Shown here one piece after another: positions 10,849 to 24,776 of a stretch of DNA of 64,000 nt. Each line of letters begins with the position of its first letter. The first letter of the stretch is position 1. The stretch is taken from assembly GCA_051294375.1 (NCBI GenBank), contig CM119265.1, positions 3,511,869 to 3,575,868 of the forward strand, written 5' to 3'. Source of the stretch: Paraspadella gotoi. Lineage: Eukaryota; Chaetognatha. A program made the translations under genes and the position numbers. Below the pieces are notes generated by a model that saw only the letters and a program-made list of their open reading frames with translations, made no database searches and had not been told where the DNA came from.

Positions 10849-11124
10849 ATTGTATTGTATTGTATTGTATTGTATGTATTTGTAGGGACTTTAAGACTTG
10901 GTTCGAAGCAAATGGACACTGCTCGTCACACTAGTGAACTCCTTCGAAGAGCATTTTCCCGTAATCAGCGCCCTAATTTTCTTATCGTTAAAATATCCAC
11001 CGGAAATCTCCATAGAGAGAGAGAGACCGCAGGAGAGAGAGAGAGAGACCGATTTATTGTGATTCGATTGAGCAAATTAAGCGAATGAGGTTGACAAGGG
11101 GGAGAAATCTAAGCCTAAGAGTGA

Positions 11125-11160
<36 letters not shown>

Positions 11161-11410
11161 TGACTCATTCACCTTTACTATAGTTTGTGAAATGAAATCA
11201 CAACAGAGTTTCACTTCTTTGTTCCTACTTTATTCCGCCCCCGTTTTAGAGGTGCAATGACATTGTGGTGAGAGTGTCGAGGTGAACAGAAGAGAGGAGA
11301 GAGAGGAGGAGATGACCGAGAGAGGAGAAGAGAGAGAGAGAAGAAGACCAGAGAGAGAGAGACGAGAGAGAGAGGTACTTTTTTTCTCAATTATATATAT
11401 TACACTGATA

Positions 11411-12416
11411 GGCGTTGAAAAATAACGGAATTAACAAATCAAGTGAGGTTACATAGCTTTTAGTGTACATAAAGTCTGTAGAATTCGGTGATGATAACCA
11501 TTTTTTTTTGTATAGTCTCATCTTCTTTCGAAACGGCGATTTTTGCCAGCATATAAGTGTAGCATATTAAAATGGATACAAACATTGTAGAGTATAGAAA
11601 CTCAAATTATTAAGATTTTATAAAAAGCCCATATTTAACTTACATAATAGGAAATAAAGACCTATAAATACTTTTGGAAGTTTATTTACAAATTTATATT
11701 TTATTAATAGTTGTTAGCTATATTTATTAATAAATAATAATAAAAATAAGCTAAAGGTGAAAAAACTACAAAAATTTAAATTTTAAAAACCAGATTGAAT
11801 TCCTTACAAAAAGGTTTTTGATTATAAGGAAAATATAATCCATTTTTTAAAAATTCTTTCAATTAAGTAGGTAAAATATTAACAACTATTATTTTTGTTT
11901 AATTTTTCAATTTGGCTTAAAATTATAGTTTTTCTGAATTTTTGACCAACCTTATGACATAATTTTGATATTAAAAATTTATATTTCTATTATCAACTTT
12001 TTGCAAAGAATGCAAATCCATGAAAAAAAAACTTTTGATATATTATTATTTTTTAACTTTAGCCCAATTTTTACTTCATAATTATTAATAAATATAACGT
12101 TAACTAACTTTTATAAAACCATTAAAAATTTAGATATAAACTTACCAAAAATCTTATTTATTAATCTTTATATTTTTATATTTCAAAGGCTTATATAAAT
12201 TTTATAAAAATTTAATAATTGATTTATCATAACTTATAATGGTTTTAATAATTTATATACATTAACAAAAACCCTTATTTTCGACAAGCAAAAGATAAAT
12301 TATTACAAAAAAGAAAAAAATGTTCATCACCATCGAATTCTACAGACGTACATTACCACTAAAAATAGCTAATGTACCTCACTTTGATTTGTTACTTTTG
12401 TTATTTTTCAACGCTC
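11411..12416. mobile_element. Foldback element, copy 2
   Basis: Same element as at 2,036-3,041, inside the second body copy, with the same arms and the same TA flanks. It is not an independent insertion because it moves with the duplicated unit. Confidence 0.8.
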
Positions 12417-12426
12417 TAATATTATA

Positions 12427-13048
12427 CAGGTCCTGTGCAAAAAAAAAAGAGGATACCCTTAAAACTTAAGTGTGCGATTTTTTTAAAAATATGAATGATA
12501 AATGTAGATTTTGAAATGAGAAATCCATCATGAGTAAGTTTAAGAAAAAGAGTCGCGTTCAAGCACTCAGAGCATTATGCTCCTGCTTGAAAAGACAAGA
12601 TTGATCAAAAATATTTGTATACTTTTTAGTCATTACAAAAAATCAGTTTTTTAATATTTGCCTTAAAAACTGAAGTTAGTTTTTTAGCTCTTAATTTATG
12701 GCGCATTGCTATTTATATATTTTTAAAATTATGGAATGGGAAAGTAAGGACATTAAAAAAATCCATATATAATTATAACTTTTAAAAAAAGTCTCAGATC
12801 ATTCGAGAGGTTTAAAAATACTATAATTTTTTTTCTTTGCTCTGACATTTTGTTTGAGTTCTTAGTAGTTGTACCTAGTAGTTACTTTTAAAAAATCACT
12901 GCTTTTGTAATGGGAATCACCAAATATAACAATATTTGTTCTTTTAATTAATATTTTTACTTTATTAATATTTTTTTTATTTTAAAGGAATCCAACCTTA
13001 ATTTATTTTCCTTATGTTTTTGTTGTCCTCTTTTTTTTCACAGGACTG
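12427..13048. mobile_element. Tc1/mariner-like MITE, copy 2
   Basis: Same element as at 3,052-3,673, with the same ends and TA flanks, carried by the duplicated unit. Confidence 0.75.
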
Positions 13049-13225
13049 TATAATAGTGAATTATATCATTATATATCTAATATATATTGATAAGAAAGAT
13101 GCACCCAAAAGAAAGTGATTATTAATAGGGAATCTATTTATCAGGTGAAGGAAGTTAAACAGAATCTGTTGGGAAAGAAAAACCGCCGCCGCACGTCTCG
13201 TCGCCGCGCAAAAAGAAAGAAAAGG

Positions 13226-13280
13226 AAAAAAAAAAAAAAAAAAAAAGAAAATAAAAAAAAAAAAAAAAAAAAAATAAAAG

Positions 13281-13341
<61 letters not shown>

Positions 13342-13352
13342 AAAAAAAAAAA

Positions 13353-13426
<74 letters not shown>

Positions 13427-13487
13427 AAAGAAAAATCAAAAAAAAAAAAAAAAAAAAAAATAAAAAAAAAAAAAAAAAAAAAAAAAA

Positions 13488-13518
<31 letters not shown>

Positions 13519-13584
13519 CAAAAAAAAAAAAACAAAAAAAAAAAAAAAAAAAAAAAAAAAAGAAAGTGAAAAAAGAAAAAAAAG

Positions 13585-13640
<56 letters not shown>
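13226..13640. repeat. A-rich tract, copy 2
   Basis: Same as 3,851-4,265, including the scattered non-A bases. Confidence 0.85.
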
Positions 13641-13641
<1 letters not shown>

Positions 13642-13965
13642 AATTAAGAAAGAAAGATAAGAAAGATAAAGAAAAGAAAGGAAAAGAGAAGAAGAAAGAA
13701 AGAAAGAAAAAAAAGAAAGAAGAAAGAAAGGAAAGAAAGAAAGAAAGAAAGAAAAAAGAAAGAAAGACTAGAGAGACAGAAAGATCGAGAGTGAGAACCT
13801 ACCAAACCCAAATTCTACCAAAAATTTTTTATTATTCGTGAAAAAACCATAATCGATACAAATTGTCTTAATTTAAATTCCATCGTGAATCTTTTAGGGG
13901 GCGGAAAAAAAAAGAGAGAGAGAGAGAGAACGAGAGAGACTGAGAGAGAGAGAGAAAGAGAGAGC

Positions 13966-14010
<45 letters not shown>

Positions 14011-15438
14011 TCGTCCCTCAATTATTCCGGGGTTGCGTCCCCGCGTCCTCACGAATCTTTTCATGATTCCATTAGGTTAAAAAATTAAAATCTGTGTATA
14101 GAAATCTTTTTTTCCTCGATTATATCTTTGTGATTTATTACTTTGAAATGGAGCGCCTAACTTTCAAGGAAAAAAAAAGAACCTTGGTACATAGTAAACT
14201 TGGGTTCACCACTCTCCTTTCTTCTTAACCCCTCGACAGTTTCCATGTTTTAGATGAATTCTCCCAACCCGAATCAAATGACCTCAAAAAAATAATAAAA
14301 ATAATGGCTCTTTATTTCAAGAGTGTTCCATTTATGTTCCGATTTATCCTAGAATTTAATTATTTTTTTATTTTATTAGTTTAAACATGTTTTCAAAATC
14401 TGTGAACCCAAATCCTGTAACCCTAATCCTTACCCTAATTTCTAATCCTGAACTCTAATCCTAAACCCTATTCACTTACAAAATCCTTAAATCTTATTTA
14501 ATATTCCTAACTTAACCTATCTTTAACTAAAAAAAAATTCAGAATTAAAAGACGAAATGCGGGCGTTATGGGGAAAATGAGGCCGGACAACAGCGAAGTC
14601 GTTTACGTCCAAACTGCCAAGTCTTTTAAATGAGTACTCTGCATTGTCGCTCGCTTTAAATCAGTTCGCTTTACTGTACTTGCGTTTAAAACGCGACAGG
14701 AAATGAATAAGTAACGCAAAGGTTGGTCGAGACTGTGGATTGGCTGTCAAATTTGGGTTTTTTTTGGTCGAAAACATTCTTTTTGTACTTGTCTCATGTC
14801 TAGAAATACATTTAATTCTTTTTAATTTATGGCCATGTTTTCTTCGGGGATAGGTTGTACAGCGAAAAACCGCCAAAAATTTCGATAACATTGTACAACC
14901 CAGAATGATAATTTATTAATTTATTTTATTTGTCTCTCAGGACGTTGGAGGGAAGTTTATCAAAAGTGAGTAATGAATATGAGGCAAAGATATTAAATTC
15001 ATAAAAAAGACATAATCAGATTTTAAAATACCCAAAGAATCTGTTCCTTTTCCCCTAACTACCTATCGACCCACCATTAAAGCCCCAGCCGCCATTCACC
15101 CTCACCACCCTGCACCCTCACCCTTCTTCGTTTTGTGACCCAAACTCAAACTTTTGCACCTTCTCACAAAAATCTCACAAAATCCTTTGCCTTCACAACC
15201 CGAACAAATCCTTTTGCCTAATTTCGTTTTGACGTAACGAAGATTCTTTCCATTTGACAAAAATATTATTTTTAACCCCTCGACCTCATTTCTTCTCTCC
15301 GGCTTTTTCTTTCTTTTTTTGTTGCTTTGATACCTTCTTTCTTTCTCCACTTTATGTTATTTTCGAAGCTTCTTTTCACCTTCTGTTCTTATTTTTCTTT
15401 GATACCTTCTTTCTTGCTTTAATACCTTCTTTCTTCTC

Positions 15439-15471
<33 letters not shown>

Positions 15472-15923
15472 TTTCTTCTTTCTTTCTTTCTTTCTTTCTG
15501 TCTTTCTTTCTTTCTTTCCTTTCTTCTTCTTTCTTTCTTCTTTCTTTCTTTTTTTTTCTTTCTTTCAATAATTTATTTTCTTACAATATCTTCTCTACAG
15601 CTTCTTTATCTCTGTATATGATATCTCTTTCATAGCCAACATTTCCCTTCAAGGAAATGATAAAAAGTTATTTATTTACTTTTTTATTTAACCCCAAATT
15701 TCAAAAAAATTGACGTCACTCCTCGCCGACTTTTTTATTACGAACACAGTTGATGTCCTTATTTGGTGTATCACCCTGAGAAAATATTGCTTTTTGACCA
15801 AAATTAGTCGTCGTCGTCGTCGCAACGGGTCACAAAGAAGTATATCTGTCTTCTTCAAAATCGTCTTTAATCGAATCAACTTCTGATGACTTTTACATTA
15901 AATCTCTCTCTCTCCTCTCTCTC

Positions 15924-15969
<46 letters not shown>

Positions 15970-16759
15970 CTCTTCTCACTTCCAAACCACCCGGGTCATG
16001 CCTCTCACTATCTCCTATCTCTCTCTCTCTCTCTCCTCTCTCTCCTCTCTCTCTCTCTCTCTCCTCCTCTCTCTCTCTCTCTCTCTCTCCTCTCTCTCTC
16101 CATTTTATTTAACAGGGCTCCACAGATCTGAGGAAAAAAAAAAGAAAGGGGGCCGTCGGGATTCGAACCGGGGCGATGGGATTTCTCTTAATTTCCCTTA
16201 ATTCAATCAAACCTCTGGAGATTCACGGGCGATGGCTTCACGCTGACCGTGAATGAGGAGAGAAAGAGGAGTGGAAGGTAAGAAGAACGGAGAATTTAAA
16301 AGGGGGGAAAGGGAAAGGCCAGAGAGGCGGGAAAGAACAAGAGGTATTTTTATTGCCAGTCTCCAACTTTCTATTGTGAAATCCGTGGTGAGAAGAATTT
16401 ACGGTTTGTCACAATTCGGTGTCTTTTTATCTCTTTCTGTCCGATTCAAAAACTCTTAAGGGGGTTCGGGGTGTCTGCGCCGCTTAAGGGTCACTACGGC
16501 TTTTTTTAAAAAATAAACCGAAGAGAAAAATATCCAAAGAATTTTTGAATTCCATGAGGGTAAATCTCGAATTATTAACTAAGCAAATGGTATTAAGTAA
16601 AGGATATTGAAAAAGTTTTTTTTCAATTTAAAACTAATCTAAATACAAAATCAGATCCCTAAAAAAAACAAACTTTCTTCACCGTCAATTTACGCAAATG
16701 AAAAAAAAAACGATTAAAATCCTTTCTTTGCATTTTTTTTTTTCTCTCTCTCTCTCTCT

Positions 16760-16801
<42 letters not shown>

Positions 16802-17556
16802 TCTCTCTCTCTCTCTCACCCTCCCTTTAAGGCGCCCAATGACTCAGTGTGTTTGCTCCCAGAATCTTCTTCGTTAATTGTTGTTTAATAGTTTTTTAAT
16901 TTAGATTCCTCCGTCTCAGACAATTAAGGGACAAGTCGTATTCGCTATCGGTCGCCATCGGCGTCGTCGTCGTCGCCGTTCGTCGTCGTGGGGCAAAGAA
17001 GAAGCTTTTTCCCAATATAAAAGGTTGATAATCCTCTTCGGGGATTTACTAAGTAAACATTCTCTATCGAGATTTTTTGTACGATTCAATTTTTATTTTT
17101 TAACCAAAAAATAAAAGGTTAGTTTTTTTTTTTTTAAAACTATGGATGGAAGCGTTCGGTGTTTTCATTCGCCACTAAAATCTGCTGGAGGTCCAAGAAA
17201 TAATTTGCTACATCAGTACTAACTACATGTTTACTGAAAGAGAGAGAGAGAAAGAAAAAGAGAGGGAAAATATTTAAAAAGGAAAATATGGCAAGAAACT
17301 AGTTTATAAATATTGTTTATTGAGTTTAATAGCCCTATGTTTTCCCCCAAATATGCTACAGATGAGAATTCCGTGTGGCTTTTCTGCTCTCTCCCCTTTT
17401 ATCTCGCCTTCCCCCCCTCCCTTTCACCGACAGCGACTTAACTTCTGTTTTTTCATCGATTCTGTCTCACAAATCTTTTTGAACTCGTCATTCTCAGATT
17501 TCTCGCTTTGTTCTTTCTTTCTTTCTTTCTTTCTTTCTCTTTTTCTTTCTTTCTTT

Positions 17557-17613
<57 letters not shown>

Positions 17614-20002
17614 TTTTTCTTTTCTCTCTATTTCCTTTTTTGGTCCTTTTTTCTTTTTTCTGTCTTCGACAGACGAGTCAAACTCTAAACCTACTCAAAA
17701 ATTATCATTTTTGTTTTGTTAGCGAGAATAAATCACATTCTCTTGGATGTTTTGATAAAACGGAATTTACCGGGCGAGAAATGATGTGGCTACAGTGAAG
17801 ACGACTTTAACGAAATAAAAAAATAATCAACAATTTTAGTTTAGTTTTATAGATTTGTTTGAAGTCATTAAATAAAATTTATATTAAACTTTTTAAAAAC
17901 TTCAAAATACGTTTATAATAAAATAAGAGAATTCTGACTGTATTTCTGTCAAACGCCTTATGCTCTCTCATTTCGAAAATCTATCCCATTTTTGTCATTT
18001 GTGTTTTTGTCAAATTTTTCTGGATTGTACGGCGGCGCAAGGTCGGATCACTAATATGACCGACGAGGAGTCAAGATTAAGGGAAAAATAATGTCGTCGT
18101 CGTCTTTGACGCCGCCTTTAAGGGACCCTACATTCCTCTTATTTCATCTTAATTTTTACGGGAATCGTGTGTCTTCAGAAGGGGAGCAAGGCAGTTTGGG
18201 GAGCGGGCTTTAAGTCACGGCGACAAAAATAATTTCATTCTTATGAAAAGAAGAAAAGCAAAGTCAATTTAGGTGACATTTTATTAGAATTAGTTTACAT
18301 TCCTTCTAGACTAACAATTCCTTCTCGGCTAACAACTCATTCAATACATATCCATAAGATAAACAAAATTTTATCGTTGTTGTCACTCAAATAAAAGTTT
18401 ATTTCATTTACTAACTTTGCTTATAATTTTACTATTTATTCTTAGAATAGGGGAATACAATTTTTTCAGAGTCAGACCTCCTAATATCCTGTAACGCCTT
18501 ATAATTAGTTAAAATATAGTAATATTGTTTTTCCCATTGCCTTAATCGAAAGCTTTTTCGTTTTCCATAGAGATTGTAGTATACGGATTTTCCATTCATT
18601 GAGAGTTACAATCCGGCGCGCAAGAAAGAAGGTTGGTTCGGTCCCTTCATTCGCGACGGGCAAAGTTGAAAATACTCTTCCGCCGGTGCACCCGTGAATA
18701 CTAATTTTAGTTTCTTTCGTAATCGATACTGTAGCCCTGCGGAGGGACAAAACGAGATAACAGAAAAACTCTATTCACTCCACTCTCCCTTAATGAACAG
18801 ATTCAAAGCTGCGACGATCAGCATGCAAAAAAGATAAATCCAAAGCGGAGAAGTAATAAGATTTAATTCGCTGCGATCCGCGAGACGCCATCTGTTACGG
18901 TTCTGATCTCAACTAAATGACCTTTGCCATTAAAAACGGTAAAACGAAAAGTTATTATCGCTAAGGAAAAGAGGAAGAAAAAAAAATCTTAAGATCTACT
19001 TAAAAATATAGAAAAGAGAGAGAAGGGAATGAGAGAGAGAGAATGAAGAGAGGAGAGAGAAGAGGAAGAGATGAGAAGAGAGGAAAAGGAGAGAGAGAGA
19101 GAGAGAGATGTTGAATTAAAGATCAATCACTAAGCGAAAACAAAAAAAACGACTGAGCACATATCACAGAGTAAAAAAAAAAATTATAAAATCGTGTTTG
19201 TGCCTCTCGTTTTTACGAGATTAGAAATTCGGCTAATAAAAATCTCAATCAGGAGAAAAAAGAAGAGTGAAAAAAAAAAAAATTTGAACTTCGATTTCTT
19301 CTCATAATCTCACACTTTGAACGAGCTTCAATTTGAAATAATTGTAATTCGAACTGACAGAGATTCCAAACTATAAGTTATGCTGTATTAGATACGCTTG
19401 TCTTTTTTCGCCGCCTGCTTGCTCGTTTATTGTTCGAGCTTGTGGAGTATGGGATCGTTGAATGAGCGCCTTTATTAGGAGGAAAAGTTTGTGGTAAGCA
19501 CAGAATTAAAGTGTTTGCGTTACGCTAGTAGTAAAAATGAATCAAGATAAATAATAGAGTTAAAAAATGTATCATCTGTATAAAGTTTGAATATTTTCTG
19601 CTACGTTATCCACCCCACAGATGGGTTGTAGAACATTAACCTAAACAGGAAAGACATGTGTTTTTTTTCTCTTAATTTTTTATCGATTCGTTCTCGATTA
19701 ATTTCGATTCTCAACCGAAAATCCTGATGGAATCGAATCGAATTTTTTTCTCAGCCGCGCCTCCTTAATTTTAATCGATGACTCACGATTCCTTTTTATA
19801 CTTTATTTAAGGGCGCAAATGAATTAAAAAAAAATTATTAAACTATACTAAAAAAATGGGGGAAGACATAGAGAGAAATAGAAACAACGGATAATCGTTA
19901 ATGAGATTCACGAAAAAAATACACGAGAAAAGAGAAAAAAATTGGATCGAGTATCTCTCTCTTTTGTATTGTATTGTATTGTATTGTATTGTATTGTATT
20001 GT

Positions 20003-20116
20003 AGGACTTTAAGACTTGGTTGGCAAATGACACTGCTCGTCACACTAGTGAACTCCTTCGAAGAGATTTCCGTAATCACGCCCTAATTTTCTTATCGTTA
20101 AAATATCACGAAATCT

Positions 20117-20156
<40 letters not shown>

Positions 20157-20229
20157 GATTAGTGAATTCGATTGAGCAAAATTAAGACGAATGGGGTGAC
20201 AAGGGGGAGAAATCTAAGCCTAAGAGTGA

Positions 20230-20269
<40 letters not shown>

Positions 20270-20387
20270 TGACTCATTCACCTTTACGTTTTGTGAAATG
20301 AAAATCACAACAGAGTTCACTTCTTTGTTCTACTTTATTCCGCCCCCGTTTTTAGAGGTGAATGACATTTGGTGAGAGTGTCGAGGT

Positions 20388-20423
<36 letters not shown>
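20003..20423. repeat. Stub of the repeated body (third occurrence)
   Basis: It begins at AGGACTTTAAGACTTGG after a short (TTGTA)n and runs through the (GAC)n tract to a GA run ending at a 25-N gap (20,424-20,448). Its wording matches copy 4 (for example ACGAATGGGGTGACAAGG) rather than copies 1 and 2 (GCGAATGAGGTTGACAAGG). Confidence 0.85.
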
Positions 20424-20448
20424 NNNNNNNNNNNNNNNNNNNNNNNNN

Positions 20449-20640
20449 GTTCCCCAAATCCCCTCCCCCTCCCCCAACCTCCCTTCCAAATCCTCCCCTT
20501 CCCTCCCCCAAATCCTCTTCCCCCACCCCCTTCCTCCCCCAAATCCTCCCTCCCCATCTCCCCTTCCCCCCAAATCCCTCCCCCTTCCAACCCCCCCCCT
20601 CCCCCTTCCCCTTCCCCAAAACCTTCGCCCCTTCAACTAA
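20449..20640. repeat. C-rich degenerate minisatellite
   Basis: Runs of 4-9 C separated by AAATC and TTCC, with recurring CCCCCAAATCCTC words about every 30-40 bp. One strand could form an i-motif and the other G-quadruplexes. Confidence 0.75.
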
Positions 20641-20817
20641 CCAACCGTTGTGTTGTTCTTCCCCATGGCAGCAAGCCGTCGCCAGGTAGACGCCCATTAG
20701 CAACGGCGATTGACGATTGAGCCGCAGCAGGCCGCTCCGCCGTGAACCGCCGCCGCCTGCAGCGGCCGCTGCTCCGCCGGTTGACCGCCGCGGCGGCGGC
20801 CGCCGCAGCCGTTGGAG
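20641..20817. other. GC-rich leader of the block, present once
   Basis: Strongly CpG-rich with CGCCGCCGC and GCGGCGGCGG words. It continues into the repeated block at 20,818. Its counterpart for copy 1 would lie left of the window. The minus frame is open and Ala/Arg/Pro-rich but has no recognisable domain. Confidence 0.55.
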
Positions 20818-21895
20818 GCGGCGAGACCGGCGGCGGCGACGGCGGACATGCGGCGGCGAATGATGCGGCTTTTTTGGTGATCGGCTGAGAAAGATGAAAG
20901 GCGGGAGAGAAGAGGAGAGAGAGGGAGAGAGAGAGGGAGTCAGTTTTATTGTCTGTGTATTGACAATATTTGGACATCAACTCAATAAACTCCGAATAAA
21001 TATTATATGAAGCTCGATATAAGTTATAAGTTTATATTTTAAAAAGTAAAGATTAACAAAAATTAAAGATGCAAATGAAAACATTTTGCTTGTGTTCTCG
21101 TGTGCAGTTTTTAATTAAATTCCATATATTAAGCTTTTTTAATTAAAAAAATTGTAACTATTTTATGGTAGCAAGAATTAAGTTACTAGTTTCTACCATT
21201 TTTCCTCTTCAAAGATTCATCGCTGATTTGGTCGAAAGGAATCCTTCTCAACCAATCAGCATCCGACAATTTAGAATCCGACCTTTTCTTCAACTTACCG
21301 ACGCTCTCCTCCTCCGTGGACGTGAGGGAACCACGGATACAACCCGCCGCCGCCGCCGCCGCCGCCGACTTTAAAAAGTTTGCGGCGACGCCGGCGGCGC
21401 TTCGGACGCCGCTTTCCCCGCAGTCGCCGCCGCGACGCCGGCAAGCGACGCCGCGTGGGAGGTCCATGGCGCCGCTTCCACCGGCGACGCAGAGTGTCGC
21501 GGATAGAATGCGACTCGATGCCGGGCGACGCCGCGCGAAAATCGAGGCGGCGTCTATCGGGAGAAGACGACGGCGGGAATGACGAGGCCGGGGGCGCCAC
21601 TGGTGGCGACGCGGAGCGATACGGGAAAACGAACGACGACGCCGCTTCGACGCGTCGTCGCGTAAAGAGGACGGCGATGCTGAAGGGAAGTTGGAGACTG
21701 CGGAAGACGACGACGACGAAGTTGGTTCCGTCTTGGAGGTGTTGTTGTTGTTGTTGTTGTTGTTGCTGGATTGAGGTGGTGGGAGGAGAGGGAGTGGTGC
21801 GGCGGTGGAGGTGGTGGGAGAGGAGGTGGGATGGGAGGGACTCTCCAGGTTGAGGGGTTCGTCGACTGTTGAAGGGGGTTTGGGGGGGGAAAAGG
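20818..21895. repeat. GC-rich block, second copy
   Basis: Follows 1-1,130 in order with scattered 1-2 nt differences. It shows that the 25-N gap at 956-980 sits inside a (GTT)n run, which here reads straight through into GTTGCTGGATTGAGG. The right CCAAT box is retained at 21,251-21,260. Confidence 0.85.
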
Positions 21896-21932
21896 GGATT
21901 ATATTAATTAATAAATTAATAACAAAAAATTA

Positions 21933-21935
<3 letters not shown>

Positions 21936-21985
<50 letters not shown>

Positions 21986-22000
21986 TATTATTATTATTAT
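21936..22000. repeat. (ATT)n microsatellite
   Basis: TTA trinucleotides with one TATA interruption, equivalent to 1,149-1,217. Confidence 0.9.
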
Positions 22001-22497
22001 CGTTAACAACACAAAAAGAAAAAAAAAGAAACGAAACAAAAGACAAACGAATAATCCTGAGTATCATAACTTATTTAACGTATTTAATTATTTTATTGTA
22101 ATGTATTGAGTTATGACTATGTAATTGAAATGATAGTTGAATTGTTTAATTTGTTATAGTAAGTATATAGTTGATTTGATTTGTATTGTATTGTATTGTA
22201 TATGTATGTAGTATGTATATGTATATTGTATTTATTGTATTGTATTGATGTATTATATTGTTTGTAGACTTTAAGACGATTGGTTGGCAAAATGACACTG
22301 CTTCGTCACACTAGTGAACTCCTTCGAAGAATTCCGTAATCACGCCCTAAATTTTCTTATCGTTGAAAATATCACGAAATCTCCAGAAGAGAGGAGAGAG
22401 AGCGGAGAGAGAGAGAGAGAGACGATTAGTGAATTCGATTGAGCAAAATTAAGACGAATAGGGGTGACAAGGGGGAGAAATCTAAGCCTAAGAGTGA

Positions 22498-22537
<40 letters not shown>

Positions 22538-22762
22538 TGACTCATTCACTTTACGTTTTGTGAAATGAAAATCACAACAGAGTTCACTTCTTTTGTTCTA
22601 CTTTATTCCGCCCCCTTTTAGAGGTGAATGACATTTGGTGAGAGTGTCGAGGTGACAGAGAGAGAGAGAAGAGAGGAGAGAGAGAAAGAGAAGAGGAGAG
22701 AGAGAGAAGAAGAGAGAGAGAGAGAAGAGAGGTAAATTTTTTCTAATATATATATAACTGTA

Positions 22763-23737
22763 GGGCGTTGAAAAATAACGGAAATATAACAAATCAAGTG
22801 AGGTGACATAGCTATTTTAGTGTAATAAAGTCTGTAGAATTCGAATGATGATAACCATTTTTTTGTATAGTCTCATCTTCTTTGTCGGAACGGCGATTTT
22901 TGCAGCATATAAGGTGCTATTAAAATGGAGCAAACATTGTAGAGTATAAGAAACTCAAATTATTAAGATTTTATTAAAAGCCATATTTAACTTACATTAA
23001 TATGAATATAAAGACCCATAAATATTTTGGTAAGTTATTTACAAATTTTATATTTATTAATAGTTGTTAGCTATATTTATTAATAATAATAATAAAAATA
23101 AGCTAAAGTGAAAAAAATAAAAAAATTTAAATTTTAAAACCAGATTTGAATTCCTACAAAAAGTTGATATAAGGAAAATATAATCCATTTTAAAAAATTC
23201 TTTCATTAAGTAGGTTAAAAATATTAACAACTATTATTTTTGTTTAATTTTTCAATTTTGGGCTTAAAATTATAGTTTTTCTGAATTTTGACCAACTTAA
23301 TGACATAATTTTGATATAAAAATTATATTTTCTTATATCAACTTTTTGCAAAGAATGCAAATCCATGAAAAAAAATTTGAAATTATTATTTTTTAACTTT
23401 AGCCCAATTTTTACTCATAATTATTAATAAATATAGTTAACTAACTTTTTATAAAACATAAAATTTAGATATAAACTTACCAAAATATTTTATTAATCTT
23501 TATTTTTATATTTCAAAGGCTTATATAAATTTTATAAAATTTTAATTAATTTGATTTATCATAACTTATAATGGTTTTAATAATTTTATATACATTAAAA
23601 ACCCTTATTTTCGACAAGAAAGATAAAATTATACAAAAAAAATGGTCATCAACCATCGAATTCTACAGACTTACATTACACTAAAATAGCTATGTACCTC
23701 ACTTGATTTGTTACATTTTGTTATTTTTCAACGCCTC
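22763..23737. mobile_element. Foldback element, copy 4
   Basis: Ends are GGGCGTTGAAAAATAAC and GTTATTTTTCAACGCCTC, flanked by TA (22,761-22,762 and 23,738-23,739). It is shorter than copies 1 and 2 through small deletions, and its ends suggest the true terminus is GAGGCGTTG. Confidence 0.75.
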
Positions 23738-23747
23738 TAATATTATA

Positions 23748-24337
23748 CAGTCCTGTGCAAAAAAAAAGGATACCCTTAAAAACTTAATGTTGCGATTTTT
23801 TTAAAATTATGAATGATAAATGTAGATTTTGAAATGAGAAATCCATATGAGTAAGTTAAAAAAGAGTCGGTTCAAGCACTCAAGAGCTATAGCTCCTGAA
23901 AGACAAATGATCAAAAATATTTGTTATTTTAGTCATTACAAAAAATCAGTTTTTAATATTTGCTAAAAACTGAAGTTAGTTTTTAGCCTTAATTTATGGG
24001 CATTGTATTTATATATTTTTTTAAAATTATGAATGGGAAATAAGGACATTAAAAAAATCCATATATAATTATAACTTTTAAAAAAAAGTTCAGTCATTCG
24101 AGAGGTTAAAAATACTATAATTTTTTTTGCTCTGACATTTTGTTTGAGTACTTAGTAGTTGTAACCTAGTAGTTACTTTTAAAAAATCACTGCGTTGTAA
24201 TGGAATTCACCAAATTATAACAATATTTGTTTTTTAATTAATATTTTTTACTTATAATATTTTTTTTATTTTAAAGGAATCCAACTTAATTTATTTTCCT
24301 AATGTTTTTGGTTGTCCTCTTTTTTTTCACAGGACTG
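23748..24337. mobile_element. Tc1/mariner-like MITE, copy 4
   Basis: Begins CAGTCCTGTGCAAAAAAAA and ends TTTTTCACAGGACTG between TA dinucleotides. Here the 5' end has the canonical CAGT rather than the CAGG of copies 1 and 2. Confidence 0.75.
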
Positions 24338-24456
24338 TATAATAGTGAATATATCATTATATATCTAATATATATTGATAAGAAAATGACCAAGAAGTGA
24401 TTATTAATAGGAATTTATTTATCAGTGAGGGAAGTAAACAGATTGGGAGAAAGAAA

Positions 24457-24478
24457 ACGCAAAAGAAAGAAAGGAAAA

Positions 24479-24526
<48 letters not shown>

Positions 24527-24530
24527 AAAA

Positions 24531-24573
<43 letters not shown>
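24457..24573. repeat. (GAAA)n array
   Basis: Regular GAAA tetranucleotides at the position of the A-rich tract of copies 1 and 2. Confidence 0.9.
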
Positions 24574-24574
<1 letters not shown>

Positions 24575-24705
24575 GAGACAGAAAGATCGAGAGTGAGAAC
24601 CTACAAACCCAAATTCTACCAAAAATTTTTATTATTCGTGAAAAACTCTAATCGATACAAATTGTCTTAATTTAAATCTCATCGTGAATCTTTTAGGGGG
24701 GCGAA

Positions 24706-24776
<71 letters not shown>

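Larger units (their letters stand above)
10849..19965. repeat. 9.1-kb repeated body, copy 2
   Basis: Constant 9,375-bp offset from copy 1 from just after the gap to the terminal CTCTCTCTTTT. The microsatellites and A-rich tract have the same lengths as copy 1. It contains no extra feature beyond those listed for copy 1. Confidence 0.9.
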
